Origin: Propionibacteriales bacterium
Lineage (GTDB): Bacteria; Actinomycetota; Actinomycetes; Propionibacteriales; Nocardioidaceae
DNA: 64,000 bases
NCBI GenBank assembly: GCA_026392455.1
Contig: JAPLCB010000004.1
Coordinates: 558,001-622,000 of the forward strand
Direction: 5' to 3'
Shown: positions 53,768 through 62,303 of the stretch, in pieces
Layout: each line of letters starts with the position of its first letter
Numbering within the stretch: the stretch's first letter is position 1
Notes under the pieces: model-generated
Seen by the model: the letters and a program-made list of their open reading frames with translations, nothing else
Databases searched by the model: none
What the model was told of the DNA's origin: nothing
Made by a program: the position numbers and the translations under genes

Positions 53768-54625
53768 TTACAGCGCCGCGATCGCGTCCGCGATCGACAG
53801 GGTCCGCTGCGCCGACTCGACGTGCAGGTTCTCGACCATCCGGTTGTTGTAGGTGACCACGCCGGTCGTGCGGGCCTCCCACGCTGCGATCAGCCCGCGG
53901 GCATCCTCGATCGCCTGCGCCGACGGCGCGAAGGCCTCGTTGGCGCCCTCGACCTGACCCGGGTGGATCAAGGTCTTGCCGTCGAAGCCGAACTGGCGGC
54001 CCTGGGCGCACTCGGCGAGGAACCCGTCGAGGTTTTTCACGTCGTTGTAGACGCCGTCCAGGATCGCGATCCCGGCGGCCCGAGCGGCCAGCAACGAGAG
54101 CGAGAGGGCGGTCAGCAGCGGAGCGCGGCCCGGCACGTGCTCGGAGTAGGTCTCCTTGACCAGGTCGTTGGTACCCATCACGAGCACCGCCAGCCGGGGA
54201 GAGGCCGCAGCGAGCTCGCGGACGTTGAAGATCGCCTCCGGGGTCTCGACCATCGCCCACAGCTTGGTGTGGTCGGGAGCACCGGCGGCCTCGATCGCTG
54301 CAACCAGGCTCAGCACCTCGGCGGCGCTGTTGACCTTGGGGACCACGATGCCATGAGGTCCGGCCTGGGCGGCGACCACGATGTCCTCGTCGTGCCACTC
54401 GGTGCCGATGCTGTTCACCCGGATGGTGAGCTCACGGTTGCCGTACTCGCCGGACTTCACCGCAGCGGCGGCGTTCAGCCGGGCTCCGGGCTTGGCCTCG
54501 GGCGCAACCGCGTCCTCGAGGTCCAGGATCAGGGCGTCGCAGGCGATGCTCTTGGCCTTCTCCAGGGCGCGCTCGTTCGAGGACGGCATGTACAGCACGG
54601 AACGGCGGGGCTTGAACTCGCTCAT
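53768..54625 (-). CDS. HpcH/HpaI-type CoA-ester lyase (CitE-like)
   Basis: A 285-residue CitE-like lyase. RSVLYMPSSNERALEKA binds CoA, ALILDLEDAV gives a metal-binding Glu-Asp pair, AMVETPEAI and VMGTNDLVKET the second acidic and active-site region, and KTLIHPGQV the CoA end. Such enzymes split malyl-, citramalyl- or similar hydroxyacyl-CoA esters. ATG 54625 has CTGGAGG upstream and lies 2 bp after the next CitE-like gene. A role in a downstream step of steroid-acid breakdown is possible but not visible in the sequence. Confidence 0.82.
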   Translation of the reverse strand: MSEFKPRRSVLYMPSSNERALEKAKSIACDALILDLEDAVAPEAKPGARLNAAAAVKSGEYGNRELTIRVNSIGTEWHDEDIVVAAQAGPHGIVVPKVNSAAEVLSLVAAIEAAGAPDHTKLWAMVETPEAIFNVRELAAASPRLAVLVMGTNDLVKETYSEHVPGRAPLLTALSLSLLAARAAGIAILDGVYNDVKNLDGFLAECAQGRQFGFDGKTLIHPGQVEGANEAFAPSAQAIEDARGLIAAWEARTTGVVTYNNRMVENLHVESAQRTLSIADAIAAL

Positions 54626-54627
54626 CG

Positions 54628-55707
54628 TCACGCCTCCAGGGTGATTGCGTCGTAGACGCTCTTCAGGTCGGGATCGATCGCTGCGAGCTCCTCGGCCAGC
54701 GCGACCATCACCTTGCACTGCTTGACCGAGGCGTCGTCCTCCATCTTGCCGTCGAGCATCACCGCACCGGTTCCGTCGCCCATCGCGGCGATCACCCGGC
54801 GGGCGTGCTTCACGTCCTCGACGCTGGGGGAGAAGACCTTGTTGGCGATCTTGATCTGCACCGGGTGCAGCGACCAGGCACCGACGCAGCCGAGCAGGAA
54901 GGCGTTGCGGAACTGGTCCTCGCAGGCAACCGTGTCCTTGATGTCGCCGAACGGGCCGTAGTACGGGTAGATGCCGTGCATCGCGCAGGCGTCGACCATC
55001 CGGGCGATCGTGTAGTGCCACAGGTCCTGCTGGTACGTCGTCCGCGGGCCGTCGTACAGCGGGACGCCGTCTGCGTCGCGCTCCGGGTCCTGGCGGACCA
55101 GGTAGCCCGGGTGGCCGCCGCCGACGCGGGTGGTTTTCATCCGGCGGTCCGCGGCGAGGTCGGCCGGGCCCAGGGAGAGCCCCTGCATCCGCGGGCTGGC
55201 AGCGCAGATCTCCTCGATGTTGGCGACGCCGCGGGCGGTCTCCAGGATCGCGTGCACCTGGAGCGGCTTGGTGATCCCGGCCTTGGCCTCGAGCTGGGCC
55301 AGGATCCGGTCGATGTAGTGGATGTCCTCGGCGCCCTGGACCTTCGGCACCATGATCACGTCGAGCTTGTCGCCGATCGCGGGGACCAAGGTGGTCAGGT
55401 CGTCGAGCACCCAGGGGGAGTCCAGCGAGTTGATCCGGGTCCAGAACTGGGTGGGGCCGAAGTCTGTCGACTGACCGACCTTGACCAGGCCGGCGCGGGA
55501 GATCTCCTTGTTCTCGGCCTTGACGGCGTCCTCGAGGTTGCCGAGCAGGACGTCCACGGTGCCGACCATGTCGGGGACCTTGGCGGCCATCTTCTCGTTG
55601 CCCGGGTCGAAGAAGTGGATCGCGCGGCTGGGCCGGGCCGGGATCTCCCGGAGCGGGGCGGGAGCGCCGACGGCGAGGGGGGCGAAGAAATCCTTGGCAG
55701 AACGCAT
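54628..55707 (-). CDS. Malyl-CoA/beta-methylmalyl-CoA lyase-like protein
   Basis: A 359-residue CitE-superfamily lyase, longer than the companion gene. LEDAVKAENKE, VPKVQGAEDI and AILETARGVANIEEI are lyase motifs; SLGPADLAADRRMKTTRVGGGHPGY and the WSLHPVQI region match L-malyl-CoA lyases. The reaction would release glyoxylate plus acetyl- or propionyl-CoA. Start at ATG 55707 is preferred over a TTG three codons earlier; TAACTT lies 7 nt upstream with no ribosome binding site. Leads the two-gene CitE operon, divergent from the LysR-like gene. Confidence 0.82.
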   Translation of the reverse strand: MRSAKDFFAPLAVGAPAPLREIPARPSRAIHFFDPGNEKMAAKVPDMVGTVDVLLGNLEDAVKAENKEISRAGLVKVGQSTDFGPTQFWTRINSLDSPWVLDDLTTLVPAIGDKLDVIMVPKVQGAEDIHYIDRILAQLEAKAGITKPLQVHAILETARGVANIEEICAASPRMQGLSLGPADLAADRRMKTTRVGGGHPGYLVRQDPERDADGVPLYDGPRTTYQQDLWHYTIARMVDACAMHGIYPYYGPFGDIKDTVACEDQFRNAFLLGCVGAWSLHPVQIKIANKVFSPSVEDVKHARRVIAAMGDGTGAVMLDGKMEDDASVKQCKVMVALAEELAAIDPDLKSVYDAITLEA

Positions 55708-55714
55708 GAGGCGC

Positions 55715-55720
55715 AAGTTA
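55715..55720 (-). promoter_or_regulatory. Leaderless -10 of the malyl-CoA lyase-like gene
   Basis: TAACTT on the minus strand ends 7 nt before the ATG at 55707. Confidence 0.45.
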
Positions 55721-55764
55721 TCGCACGCGTGCTACCGGCCGGTATGACCCATCCGACAGGCGGC

Positions 55765-55770
55765 TACTCT
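55765..55770 (+). promoter_or_regulatory. Leaderless -10 of the LysR-domain gene
   Basis: TACTCT ends 6 nt before the GTG at 55777 and supports that start. Confidence 0.45.
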
Positions 55771-55776
55771 TCGGGC

Positions 55777-56343
55777 GTGGAACAGATCACACCGTGGCGC
55801 GTGGGCTACGTCCCGGGAGTCATGCCGGGCAAGTGGGACCGGTCCTGGACCGAGCACGAGCGAGCCTCCCGGCGTTGGCGCAAGCTGGAGCTGCGTCAGG
55901 TCGAGGTCGAGGACGCCGAGCGACTGCTGCGTGACCGTGAGCTCGACATGTGCATCGTGCGCGGGGCGGTCGACCGCGACCTCCTGCACCACGTCGCGAT
56001 GTACTCCGAGGTACCGGTGGCGGTGGTCGCGACCGAGAACGCCTTGACGTCCTACGACGAGCTGACGCTGGCCGATCTGTCCGGCGAGCTGGACATCCTC
56101 GCGGAGTTCCCCGACCTGGATCTGCCGATGGCGCTCGAGACGGCCGCCGCTGGTTCGGGCTACGTGCTGGTGCCGATGTCCCTGGCCCGGCTGCACTCCC
56201 GCAAGGACGTCGTGTTCCGTCCGGTCACCGACGCCGAGGAGTCCCCGGTGGGGCTCGCGTGGTTGATCGAGAACGACGAGCCGGACACCCAGGGCTTCGT
56301 CGGGATCGTCCGCGGAAGGACGCCTCGCAGCAGCCGCTCCTGA
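55777..56343 (+). CDS. LysR-type substrate-binding-domain protein without DNA-binding domain
   Basis: A 188-residue protein. WRVGYVPGVMPGKWDRSW and the later LDMCIVRGAVDRDLLHHVAMYSEVPVAVVATENAL, quoted by its VPVAVVATEN, and GSGYVLVPMSLARL are the effector-binding domain of LysR regulators (periplasmic-binding fold). The helix-turn-helix is absent; such stand-alone domains occur in actinobacteria. GTG 55777 fits the conserved start and TACTCT lies 6 nt upstream. ATG 55744 is an alternative. Divergent from the CitE pair, followed by three copies of the dispersed repeat. Confidence 0.7.
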   Translation: MEQITPWRVGYVPGVMPGKWDRSWTEHERASRRWRKLELRQVEVEDAERLLRDRELDMCIVRGAVDRDLLHHVAMYSEVPVAVVATENALTSYDELTLADLSGELDILAEFPDLDLPMALETAAAGSGYVLVPMSLARLHSRKDVVFRPVTDAEESPVGLAWLIENDEPDTQGFVGIVRGRTPRSSRS

Positions 56344-56346
56344 TCG

Positions 56347-56429
56347 CCGAGCGGGCTGAGATGTCCCAGCGATCCGCGCCGAGCGGGCTGAGATGTCCCA
56401 GTAGTGCGGGACATCTGCGCCCGGTCGGG
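56347..56429. repeat. Three copies of the dispersed 21-bp element, two in one direction and one inverted
   Basis: CCGAGCGGGCTGAGATGTCCC occurs at 56347-56367 and 56379-56399 and the related element GGGACATCTGCGCCCGGTCGG at 56408-56429 in the opposite direction. The last two can pair over 17 of 20 positions as a hairpin between the convergent LysR-like gene and fadE33, so they may act as a terminator. Same element as at 25792-25844. Confidence 0.75.
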
Positions 56430-57356
56430 CTACGTCAGGACGGTCCCGCGGTGCTGGTGCGCCTGACCGTTGAGCTGGGACAGCGCGTGTGCCCGTTTGA
56501 AGACCAGCTGGATGTCGTGCTCCCAGGTGATCGCGATGCCGCCGTGCAGCTGGACCGCCTCGGAGGCGACCTTGTCGAGGGCGTCCGAGCAGTACGAGCC
56601 GGCGACGGCTGCGAGGTGGAGCAGCCGGTCGCGGTTGTCGGCGGTCGGCTCCGCGAGGTAGGCCGCTGCCATCGCGGTGGCGCCCCAGCTGGCCGAACGG
56701 GAAGCCTCGACGAGCACGAGCATGTCGGCCATCCGGTGCTTCAAGGCCTGGAACGAGCCGATGGTACGACCGAACTGCACCCGTTCGGTGGAGTACTGCA
56801 CCGTCATGTCCAGGGCGCGCTGCATGGCACCGACCTGGAGCGCGCTGGCCAGTGCGGTACTGATCGCTCGGATCTCGGAGGTCGTCTGGGCAGCGTCGTC
56901 AACGATCGCCAGGCGCAACGTCTGGTCCATCGTGCCGACGGTCGTGGCTGTCCGGTCCTCGTCAGGCTCCAGCACGATCCGGTCCAGGGCGAACGGCAGC
57001 ACCTCGCCGGCCGCGAGCCTGGGAAGGAACTCCGTCTTCTCCTCCTCGGAGCCTTCCAGGATCAGCTGCGCGGTGCTCAGCGCGGTCGCCAGCAGCGGGG
57101 CCGGCGTCAGGAACTCGCCGAGGACCTCCAGCACCACTGCGGTCTCGATCAGCGACGCACCAAAACCGTCGTACTGCTCGGGAACGGCCAGGGCCGCGAC
57201 GCCGATCTGCTCGCAGAGCGTCTCCCAGAGTGCCGTGTCGTAACCGGCCTCGGTCTGGACAGCGGCACGCACTGCCTCACTGGTGGAGCGCTTGCCGAGA
57301 ATGCCGCGGATCGCCGTCGCCAGCTCGTCCTGCTCCTCGGTACGGGCGAAGTGCAT
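56430..57356 (-). CDS. fadE33: Acyl-CoA dehydrogenase FadE33 (IpdE2-like)
   Basis: A 308-residue single-half acyl-CoA dehydrogenase. It ends with AVQLHGGIAITWEHDIQLVFKRA, the catalytic-region signature of the shorter alpha-type partner, and contains YSTERVQFGRTIGSFQALKHRMADM. In M. tuberculosis FadE33 pairs with FadE30 as IpdE1-IpdE2 and dehydrogenates a HIP-derived CoA ester. The ATG overlaps the upstream fadE32 stop by 1 bp (TGATG). Last gene of the fadD3 operon. Confidence 0.85.
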   Translation of the reverse strand: MHFARTEEQDELATAIRGILGKRSTSEAVRAAVQTEAGYDTALWETLCEQIGVAALAVPEQYDGFGASLIETAVVLEVLGEFLTPAPLLATALSTAQLILEGSEEEKTEFLPRLAAGEVLPFALDRIVLEPDEDRTATTVGTMDQTLRLAIVDDAAQTTSEIRAISTALASALQVGAMQRALDMTVQYSTERVQFGRTIGSFQALKHRMADMLVLVEASRSASWGATAMAAAYLAEPTADNRDRLLHLAAVAGSYCSDALDKVASEAVQLHGGIAITWEHDIQLVFKRAHALSQLNGQAHQHRGTVLT

Positions 57357-58249
57357 CAGATCACCTCGGCGGGGGAACCGGCCGGAGCCGTCGACGTGAT
57401 GTGCGCGAGGACCCGGCCACGATGGAACGCCGGGGTGCCCCACGCGGTCCCGAGTGCCCGGATCCGGTTCAGCCACAGGCTCAGGTCGAACTCAGCGGTG
57501 TAACCGATCGCGCCGTGCACCTGCAGGCCCGTCCGGGCGGCCAGGTTGGCTGCATCGGAGGCGTACACCTTGGCGGCCGAGACCGGGACCTCGCCGAGAG
57601 CGGCGCCGAAGACCAGCGGACGGGCGAAGTCCAGGGCGATCCGGACGTCGGCGAGCTGGTGCTTGATGGCCTGGTACGAGCCGATCTCCCGACCGAACTG
57701 CTTGCGCTGCTTGGCGTAGGTGACGGTGTCGGCCAGGACCCGCTCGCCGGCACCGACCAGCTGGGCCGCGCAGGCGAGCACCGCGCGGTCGATTGCTGCG
57801 TCGTCGAACGGGTCGCCGCCACTGACCTCGGTCAGGGTCCGGGTGGTGTCGATGGAGGCGTGGGTGGCGCCGGCGGTGCCGCTGAGCAACCGGGCTACCT
57901 GGGCGTCGGCGGCGTACGGCGCAAGGGGAGCGGCAGCTGCGGTGACCATCTCGCCCTCGAGCTGGGGTGCCAGGGCTGCCGACTCGATCCACGGGCCGAC
58001 AGCCAGCTCGTGGCCCAGCACCTCGAACGCGACCGCCAGGTCGACCAGGGTGCCTCCGAGACCGCCGTCCTCCTCGGGGACGACCAGAGCCGTCAGGCCC
58101 AGGTCGGCCAGACGCTTCCAGAGTCCCGCACCGCTGGCGGTGTCGCCGGCAGCCCAGGCTCGGGCCACGACGACGGAGTCCGCGGAGCGCATCAGGTCGG
58201 TGATCGCCTCGGCGAACCCGGTCTGCTCATCGGTCAGCTCGAACTTCAC
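57356..58249 (-). CDS. fadE32: Acyl-CoA dehydrogenase FadE32
   Basis: A 297-residue single-half acyl-CoA dehydrogenase beginning KFELTDEQTGFAEAITDLMRS. It contains YAKQRKQFGREIGSYQAIKHQLADV and ends with GLQVHGAIGYTAEFDLSLWLNRIRAL, quoted by HGAIGYTAEFDLSLW, where the Glu would be the catalytic-base position. Short length and neighbour FadE31 suggest a two-subunit enzyme. GTG start overlaps the fadE31 stop by 4 bp. Exact step in C/D-ring degradation not proven. Confidence 0.85.
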   Translation of the reverse strand: MKFELTDEQTGFAEAITDLMRSADSVVVARAWAAGDTASGAGLWKRLADLGLTALVVPEEDGGLGGTLVDLAVAFEVLGHELAVGPWIESAALAPQLEGEMVTAAAAPLAPYAADAQVARLLSGTAGATHASIDTTRTLTEVSGGDPFDDAAIDRAVLACAAQLVGAGERVLADTVTYAKQRKQFGREIGSYQAIKHQLADVRIALDFARPLVFGAALGEVPVSAAKVYASDAANLAARTGLQVHGAIGYTAEFDLSLWLNRIRALGTAWGTPAFHRGRVLAHITSTAPAGSPAEVI

Positions 58250-59418
58250 CGTGCCACCTCCTTGTTGCTGAGCCCTTTCGGCTCGCGGGGAAGGCCGAGG
58301 ATCCGCTCGGCGATGATGTTGCGCTGGATCTCGTTCGTCCCGGCGTAGATCGGGCCGGACAGGGAGAACACGAAGCCGTCCATCCAGGGTGTCTCGAGCA
58401 GCTCGGCGTCGGCACCCAGCAGATCCAGGCCGGTCTCGTGCAGCTGGATGTCCAGCTCGCTCCAGAACACCTTGTTGATCGAGCCGGCAGCTCCCATCTC
58501 GCCGCCGTCGGCCAACCGGGTGACGGTGCCCCAGGTGAAGAGCCGGTACGCCTGCGCGCCGATCCAGGCGTCGACCACGGCGTCGCGGGCCTGGGGAGCG
58601 GCGTCGCCGTTCGTCTTCCAGAGGTCGACCAACCGGTCGGCAGCGGCGCAGAAGCGCCCAGGCGAGCGCAGCGAGAGCCCGCGCTCGTTGCCGGCGGTGC
58701 TCATCGCGACGTTCCAGCCCGCGCCCACGGCGCCGAGCACGTCGGCGTCGGGGACGAAGACGTCGTCGAAGAAGATCTCGGCGAAGCCGGCCTCGCCGTC
58801 GAGCTGAGCGATCGGCCGAACCGTGACTCCCTCGGCGTCCAACGGGAACAGGTAGTAGGTCAGGCCGGCGTGCTTGGCTGAGTTCGGGTCGCTGCGGAAC
58901 AGGCCGAAGCCCCAGTGCGCGTAGGTGGCCCGCGAAGACCAGGTCTTCTGGCCGTTCAGGACCCAGCCGCCGCGCTCGTCGTCGCGGGTGGCGGTGGATC
59001 GCAGCGACGCCAGGTCGGAACCGGCCTCCGGCTCGGACCAGGCCTGCGCCCAGATCGTCTCACCGGTGGCCATCGACGGCAGGAACCGAGCCTGTTGCTC
59101 GGGGGTGCCGTGGTCGAAGATGATCGGCGCGAGCAGGAAGATCCCGTTCTGGGAGACCCGGCCGGGCGCCCCGGCCCGGTAGTACTCCTCCTCGAAGATG
59201 ATCCACTCGATCAGCGAGGCCTCACGACCTCCGACGTCGCGGGGCCAGGAGACGACCGACAGGCGCTCGGCGGCCAGCTTGGCCTCCCACTCCTGGTGCA
59301 GGGCCCAGCCCTCGGCGGTGTCCATCGACGGGAGCGGCTCGGCCGGCACGTTGGCCGCCAGCCAGGCGCGGACCTCGGCCTGGAACGCGAGCTCGGACTC
59401 GGAGAGGGTCAGGTCCAT
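58246..59418 (-). CDS. fadE31: Acyl-CoA dehydrogenase FadE31
   Basis: A 390-residue full-length-type acyl-CoA dehydrogenase. AWSEPEAGSDLASLRSTA is the flavin-binding motif, QKTWSSRATYAHWGFGL follows, and the C-terminus YAGTNEIQRNIIAERILGLPREP is the FAD-contact end. It lacks the HGG-x-G-Y Glu motif found in its partner FadE32, as expected for the larger subunit of an alpha2-beta2 complex. ATG overlaps the fadD3 stop by 1 bp. Confidence 0.85.
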   Translation of the reverse strand: MDLTLSESELAFQAEVRAWLAANVPAEPLPSMDTAEGWALHQEWEAKLAAERLSVVSWPRDVGGREASLIEWIIFEEEYYRAGAPGRVSQNGIFLLAPIIFDHGTPEQQARFLPSMATGETIWAQAWSEPEAGSDLASLRSTATRDDERGGWVLNGQKTWSSRATYAHWGFGLFRSDPNSAKHAGLTYYLFPLDAEGVTVRPIAQLDGEAGFAEIFFDDVFVPDADVLGAVGAGWNVAMSTAGNERGLSLRSPGRFCAAADRLVDLWKTNGDAAPQARDAVVDAWIGAQAYRLFTWGTVTRLADGGEMGAAGSINKVFWSELDIQLHETGLDLLGADAELLETPWMDGFVFSLSGPIYAGTNEIQRNIIAERILGLPREPKGLSNKEVAR

Positions 59419-60995
59419 CAGTGTGCTTCCTTCTGATCCAGTCGCAGGTCGTTCTTCAGTACCTTGCCGGACGGGTTGCGAGGCAGCACCTCGACGAACT
59501 CGACCAGCCGGGGAGTCTTGTAGTTGGCGAGGCGTTCGCGGGCATAGGCGACGACGTCCTCGGAGGTCAGGTCCGATCCGGCCTTGCGGACGACGACCGC
59601 CTTGCCGATCTCACCCATCCGTTCGTCCGGGACCCCGATCACGGCGACGTCGGCGACGCCGTCGAGCCGGGCCAGGGCCTGCTCGACCTCCGCCGGGTAC
59701 ACGTTGAAGCCGCCGGAGATGTACATGTCCTTGAGCCGGTCGGTGATCTTCAGGTTGCCGGCCTCGTCGACCTTGCCGATGTCCCCGGTGTGCAGCCACC
59801 CGTCGGCATCGATCGCCTCCGCCGTGGCAGCCGGGTCGTCCAGGTAGCCGAGCATGACCACGTCCCCGCGGACCAGCAGTTCGCCTTCCGCGCCGGCAGG
59901 CAACGGGTCGTTGCCGCCAACCGCCGCGATCCGGACCTCGACCCCGGGGATCGCCCGCCCGCAGGTGGTGGCCACCAGGGCGTCGTCATCGCCCTCGCGG
60001 CACATCGTGGCCACGACGGCTTCGGTCATGCCGAACGCGGTGTAGACATGGTCGATACCCAGGCCCTCGGGTGCCGCAGCCCGCATCCGTTCGATCAGCA
60101 CGACCGGCACCACGGCCGCTCCGGTGATGGACAGACGCAGCGACGAGAGGTCGTAGTCGCCCCGGTGCGGTGCATCGAGCAGCGAGGTGAAGATCGTCGG
60201 AGCACCCGGCAGAACGGTGATCTGCTCACGCTGGATGGTCGCCATCGTGCTGTCCAGGTCGAACGTGGCGACCGGGTAGAGGGTGGCGCCGGTGAGCAGA
60301 CCGACCACGATCCCGATCTTGTAGCCGAACGAGTGGAAGAACGGGTTGACCACCAGGTACCGGTCGTCGGCCGTGACCCCGCCGATCTCTGCCCAGGCTG
60401 CCGACACCGCGATGGTCTGCCGGTGGGCGCTCATCGCGCCTTTGGCGCGTCCGGTGGTGCCCGAGGTGAACAGGATGTCGGCAACATCGTCGCCGGAGAC
60501 CTGGTCCGCCCGCGTGTCGACGTCGACGCCTGCCCCGAGGGCGGCGAGCGCAGCGAGGTCGGTCGCGCCGTCAGCCGGGGTGGAGCCCGGCATCGTGACG
60601 AGGGCCTTCAGAGCGGGCAGGTCGCCGATCTCGCGCAGCTCTGCGACCTGGTCGCGGCCGAGGAAGCCGTTGGCCACGACGAAGACCTGGGCCGACGTCC
60701 GTTCAGCGAGGTCGTGGGCCTCGTGGCCCGTGTACCGGCTGTTGACCGGGACCAGGGTGCCGCCGGCGTACGTCGCGGCGAGGCCGGCGACCATCCAGTC
60801 GATGCTGTTCGGTGCCCAGACGCAGACACGCCCGCCGGGCTCCAGGCCGAGGGCGGCGTACCCCGCAGCGGTCTCCCTGACCTGGTCGAGGAGCTCGGTG
60901 AAGGAGAGGATCCGGTCGCCGTCGACGACTGCGGGACGGTCACCGTACGTGCTCGCGGCGGCGCGCAGCGCGGCCGGCAAGGTGCCGTGGACCAC
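59418..60995 (-). CDS. fadD3: HIP acyl-CoA synthetase FadD3
   Basis: A 525-residue ANL-family acyl-CoA ligase. The P-loop-like AMP motif is LFTSGTTGRAKGA, the adenylate motif YTAFGMTEA, the hinge DGWLHTGDIGK and KDMYISGGFNVYPAEVE, and the catalytic Lys lies in NPSGKVLKNDL. FadD3 activates HIP, the C/D-ring acid left by HsaD, to its CoA ester. GTG 60995 is chosen because GGAGGAGGAAC lies directly before it; the upstream TTG is less likely. Divergent from fadE30 with a KstR2-type operator between. Leads fadD3-fadE31-fadE32-fadE33. Confidence 0.9.
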   Translation of the reverse strand: MVHGTLPAALRAAASTYGDRPAVVDGDRILSFTELLDQVRETAAGYAALGLEPGGRVCVWAPNSIDWMVAGLAATYAGGTLVPVNSRYTGHEAHDLAERTSAQVFVVANGFLGRDQVAELREIGDLPALKALVTMPGSTPADGATDLAALAALGAGVDVDTRADQVSGDDVADILFTSGTTGRAKGAMSAHRQTIAVSAAWAEIGGVTADDRYLVVNPFFHSFGYKIGIVVGLLTGATLYPVATFDLDSTMATIQREQITVLPGAPTIFTSLLDAPHRGDYDLSSLRLSITGAAVVPVVLIERMRAAAPEGLGIDHVYTAFGMTEAVVATMCREGDDDALVATTCGRAIPGVEVRIAAVGGNDPLPAGAEGELLVRGDVVMLGYLDDPAATAEAIDADGWLHTGDIGKVDEAGNLKITDRLKDMYISGGFNVYPAEVEQALARLDGVADVAVIGVPDERMGEIGKAVVVRKAGSDLTSEDVVAYARERLANYKTPRLVEFVEVLPRNPSGKVLKNDLRLDQKEAH

Positions 60996-61027
60996 AGTTC
61001 CTCCTCCGCTGGAAAGATGCTGTACCA

Positions 61028-61041
61028 AGCAAGTGCTTGGT
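61028..61041. promoter_or_regulatory. KstR2-type operator between fadD3 and fadE30
   Basis: AGCAAGTGCTTGGT matches the KstR2 consensus AnCAAGnnCTTGnT at every fixed position. Its last T opens TAGGCT (61041-61046), a -10-like hexamer for fadE30. The divergent fadD3 gene starts 33 bp away on the other side, so one site can control the whole HIP module. kstR2 itself is encoded at 63094. Confidence 0.88.
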
Positions 61042-61096
61042 AGGCTACCGTACAGGAAACCATCACGTTTGATTTCGAACCGCAGAGAGGGCTCCA

Positions 61097-62284
61097 GTGG
61101 ACCTGACCGACAGCAGCGAGGACAAGAGCTTCCGCCTCGAGGTCCGGACCTGGCTCGAGGACAACCTCGTCGGCGACTTCGCGGCGCTCAAGGGGCTCGG
61201 CGGATCCGGCAAGGACCTCGAGGCCCACGACGAGCGCCTCGAGTGGGACCGGCACCTGGCCAAGCACGGCTGGACGTGCATCGGGTGGCCCGAGGAGTAC
61301 GGCGGTCGCAACCTCTCCCTGATGCAGCAGGTGATCTTCCACGAGGAGTACGCCCGCGCCAACGCACCGGCCCGGGTCAACCACTTCGGCGAGGAGCTGA
61401 TCGGCCCGACCTTGATCCACTTCGGGACGCCAGCGCAGAAGGAGCGGTTCCTGCCCGGCATGCGCTCGGTCGAGACGCTGTGGTGCCAGGGCTACTCCGA
61501 GCCCAACGCCGGCTCCGACCTGGCCAACATCGCCACGAAAGCTCGTCTCGAGGGCTCAGGGGACTCCGGCGAGTGGGTGGTGGACGGCCAGAAGGTCTGG
61601 ACCTCGCTGGCCCAGTTCGCCGACTGGATCTTCGTCCTGGCCCGTACCGAGCCCGGTTCCAAGCGGCACCAGGGGCTCAGCTTCCTGCTGATGCCCCTGG
61701 ACCAGGACGGGATCGAGATCCGCGGGATCGAACAGCTCACCGGCGGTGCCGAGTTCAACGAGGTCTTCTTCACCGGGGCCCGCACCGCCGCCGACCTGGT
61801 GGTCGGCGAGCCCGGTCAGGGCTGGGGCGTGGCGATGGGCCTGCTCGGCTTCGAGCGTGGCGTCTCCACCCTCGGTCAGCAGGTGGGCTTCCAGCGCGAG
61901 CTCGCCGCCCTGGTCGCGCTCTCCCGCAGCAACGGCACCTTCGACGACCCGATCGTCCGCGACCGGCTGGCCCGTGCCACGGTCGAGCTCGAGGTGATCC
62001 GGCTCAACGCCCTTCGCACGCTGTCCGAGGAGCAGGCCCCCCAACAGGCCAGCATCGCCAAGCTGCTCTGGGCCAACTGGCACCGCACCCTCGGAGAGCT
62101 CGCCATGCTGGTGCGCGGTCCGGACGGGCTCGGCGCTGGGCCCGGCTACCACCTCGACGAGTGGCAGCGACTGTTCCTGTTCACCCGCGCGGACACCATC
62201 TACGGCGGCTCCGACGAGGTCCAGCGCAACATCCTGTCCGAGCGCGTGCTCGGCCTTCCCCGCGAAGCCGTTCCCCAGTCCTGA
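61097..62284 (+). CDS. fadE30: Acyl-CoA dehydrogenase FadE30 (IpdE1-like)
   Basis: A 395-residue acyl-CoA dehydrogenase. WPEEYGGRN, GYSEPNAGSDLANIATKA and DTIYGGSDEVQRNILSERVLGLPRE are the substrate/FAD motifs; the last supplies the FAD-contact end. FadE30 forms IpdE1 of the IpdE1-IpdE2 dehydrogenase acting on the 5-hydroxy HIP-CoA derivative. GTG start with GAGAGG upstream. First gene of fadE30-ipdF-kstR2-fadA6, the same order as the M. tuberculosis Rv3560c-Rv3556c block. Confidence 0.88.
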   Translation: MDLTDSSEDKSFRLEVRTWLEDNLVGDFAALKGLGGSGKDLEAHDERLEWDRHLAKHGWTCIGWPEEYGGRNLSLMQQVIFHEEYARANAPARVNHFGEELIGPTLIHFGTPAQKERFLPGMRSVETLWCQGYSEPNAGSDLANIATKARLEGSGDSGEWVVDGQKVWTSLAQFADWIFVLARTEPGSKRHQGLSFLLMPLDQDGIEIRGIEQLTGGAEFNEVFFTGARTAADLVVGEPGQGWGVAMGLLGFERGVSTLGQQVGFQRELAALVALSRSNGTFDDPIVRDRLARATVELEVIRLNALRTLSEEQAPQQASIAKLLWANWHRTLGELAMLVRGPDGLGAGPGYHLDEWQRLFLFTRADTIYGGSDEVQRNILSERVLGLPREAVPQS

Positions 62285-62303
62285 CTCACCCACGAAGAAA
62301 GAC

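Noticed and set aside
54805-56343. 512-codon plus-strand frame ending in the LysR-like domain
   Set aside because: The first two thirds are antisense to the malyl-CoA lyase-like gene; only the part from 55777 (or 55744) has domain character.
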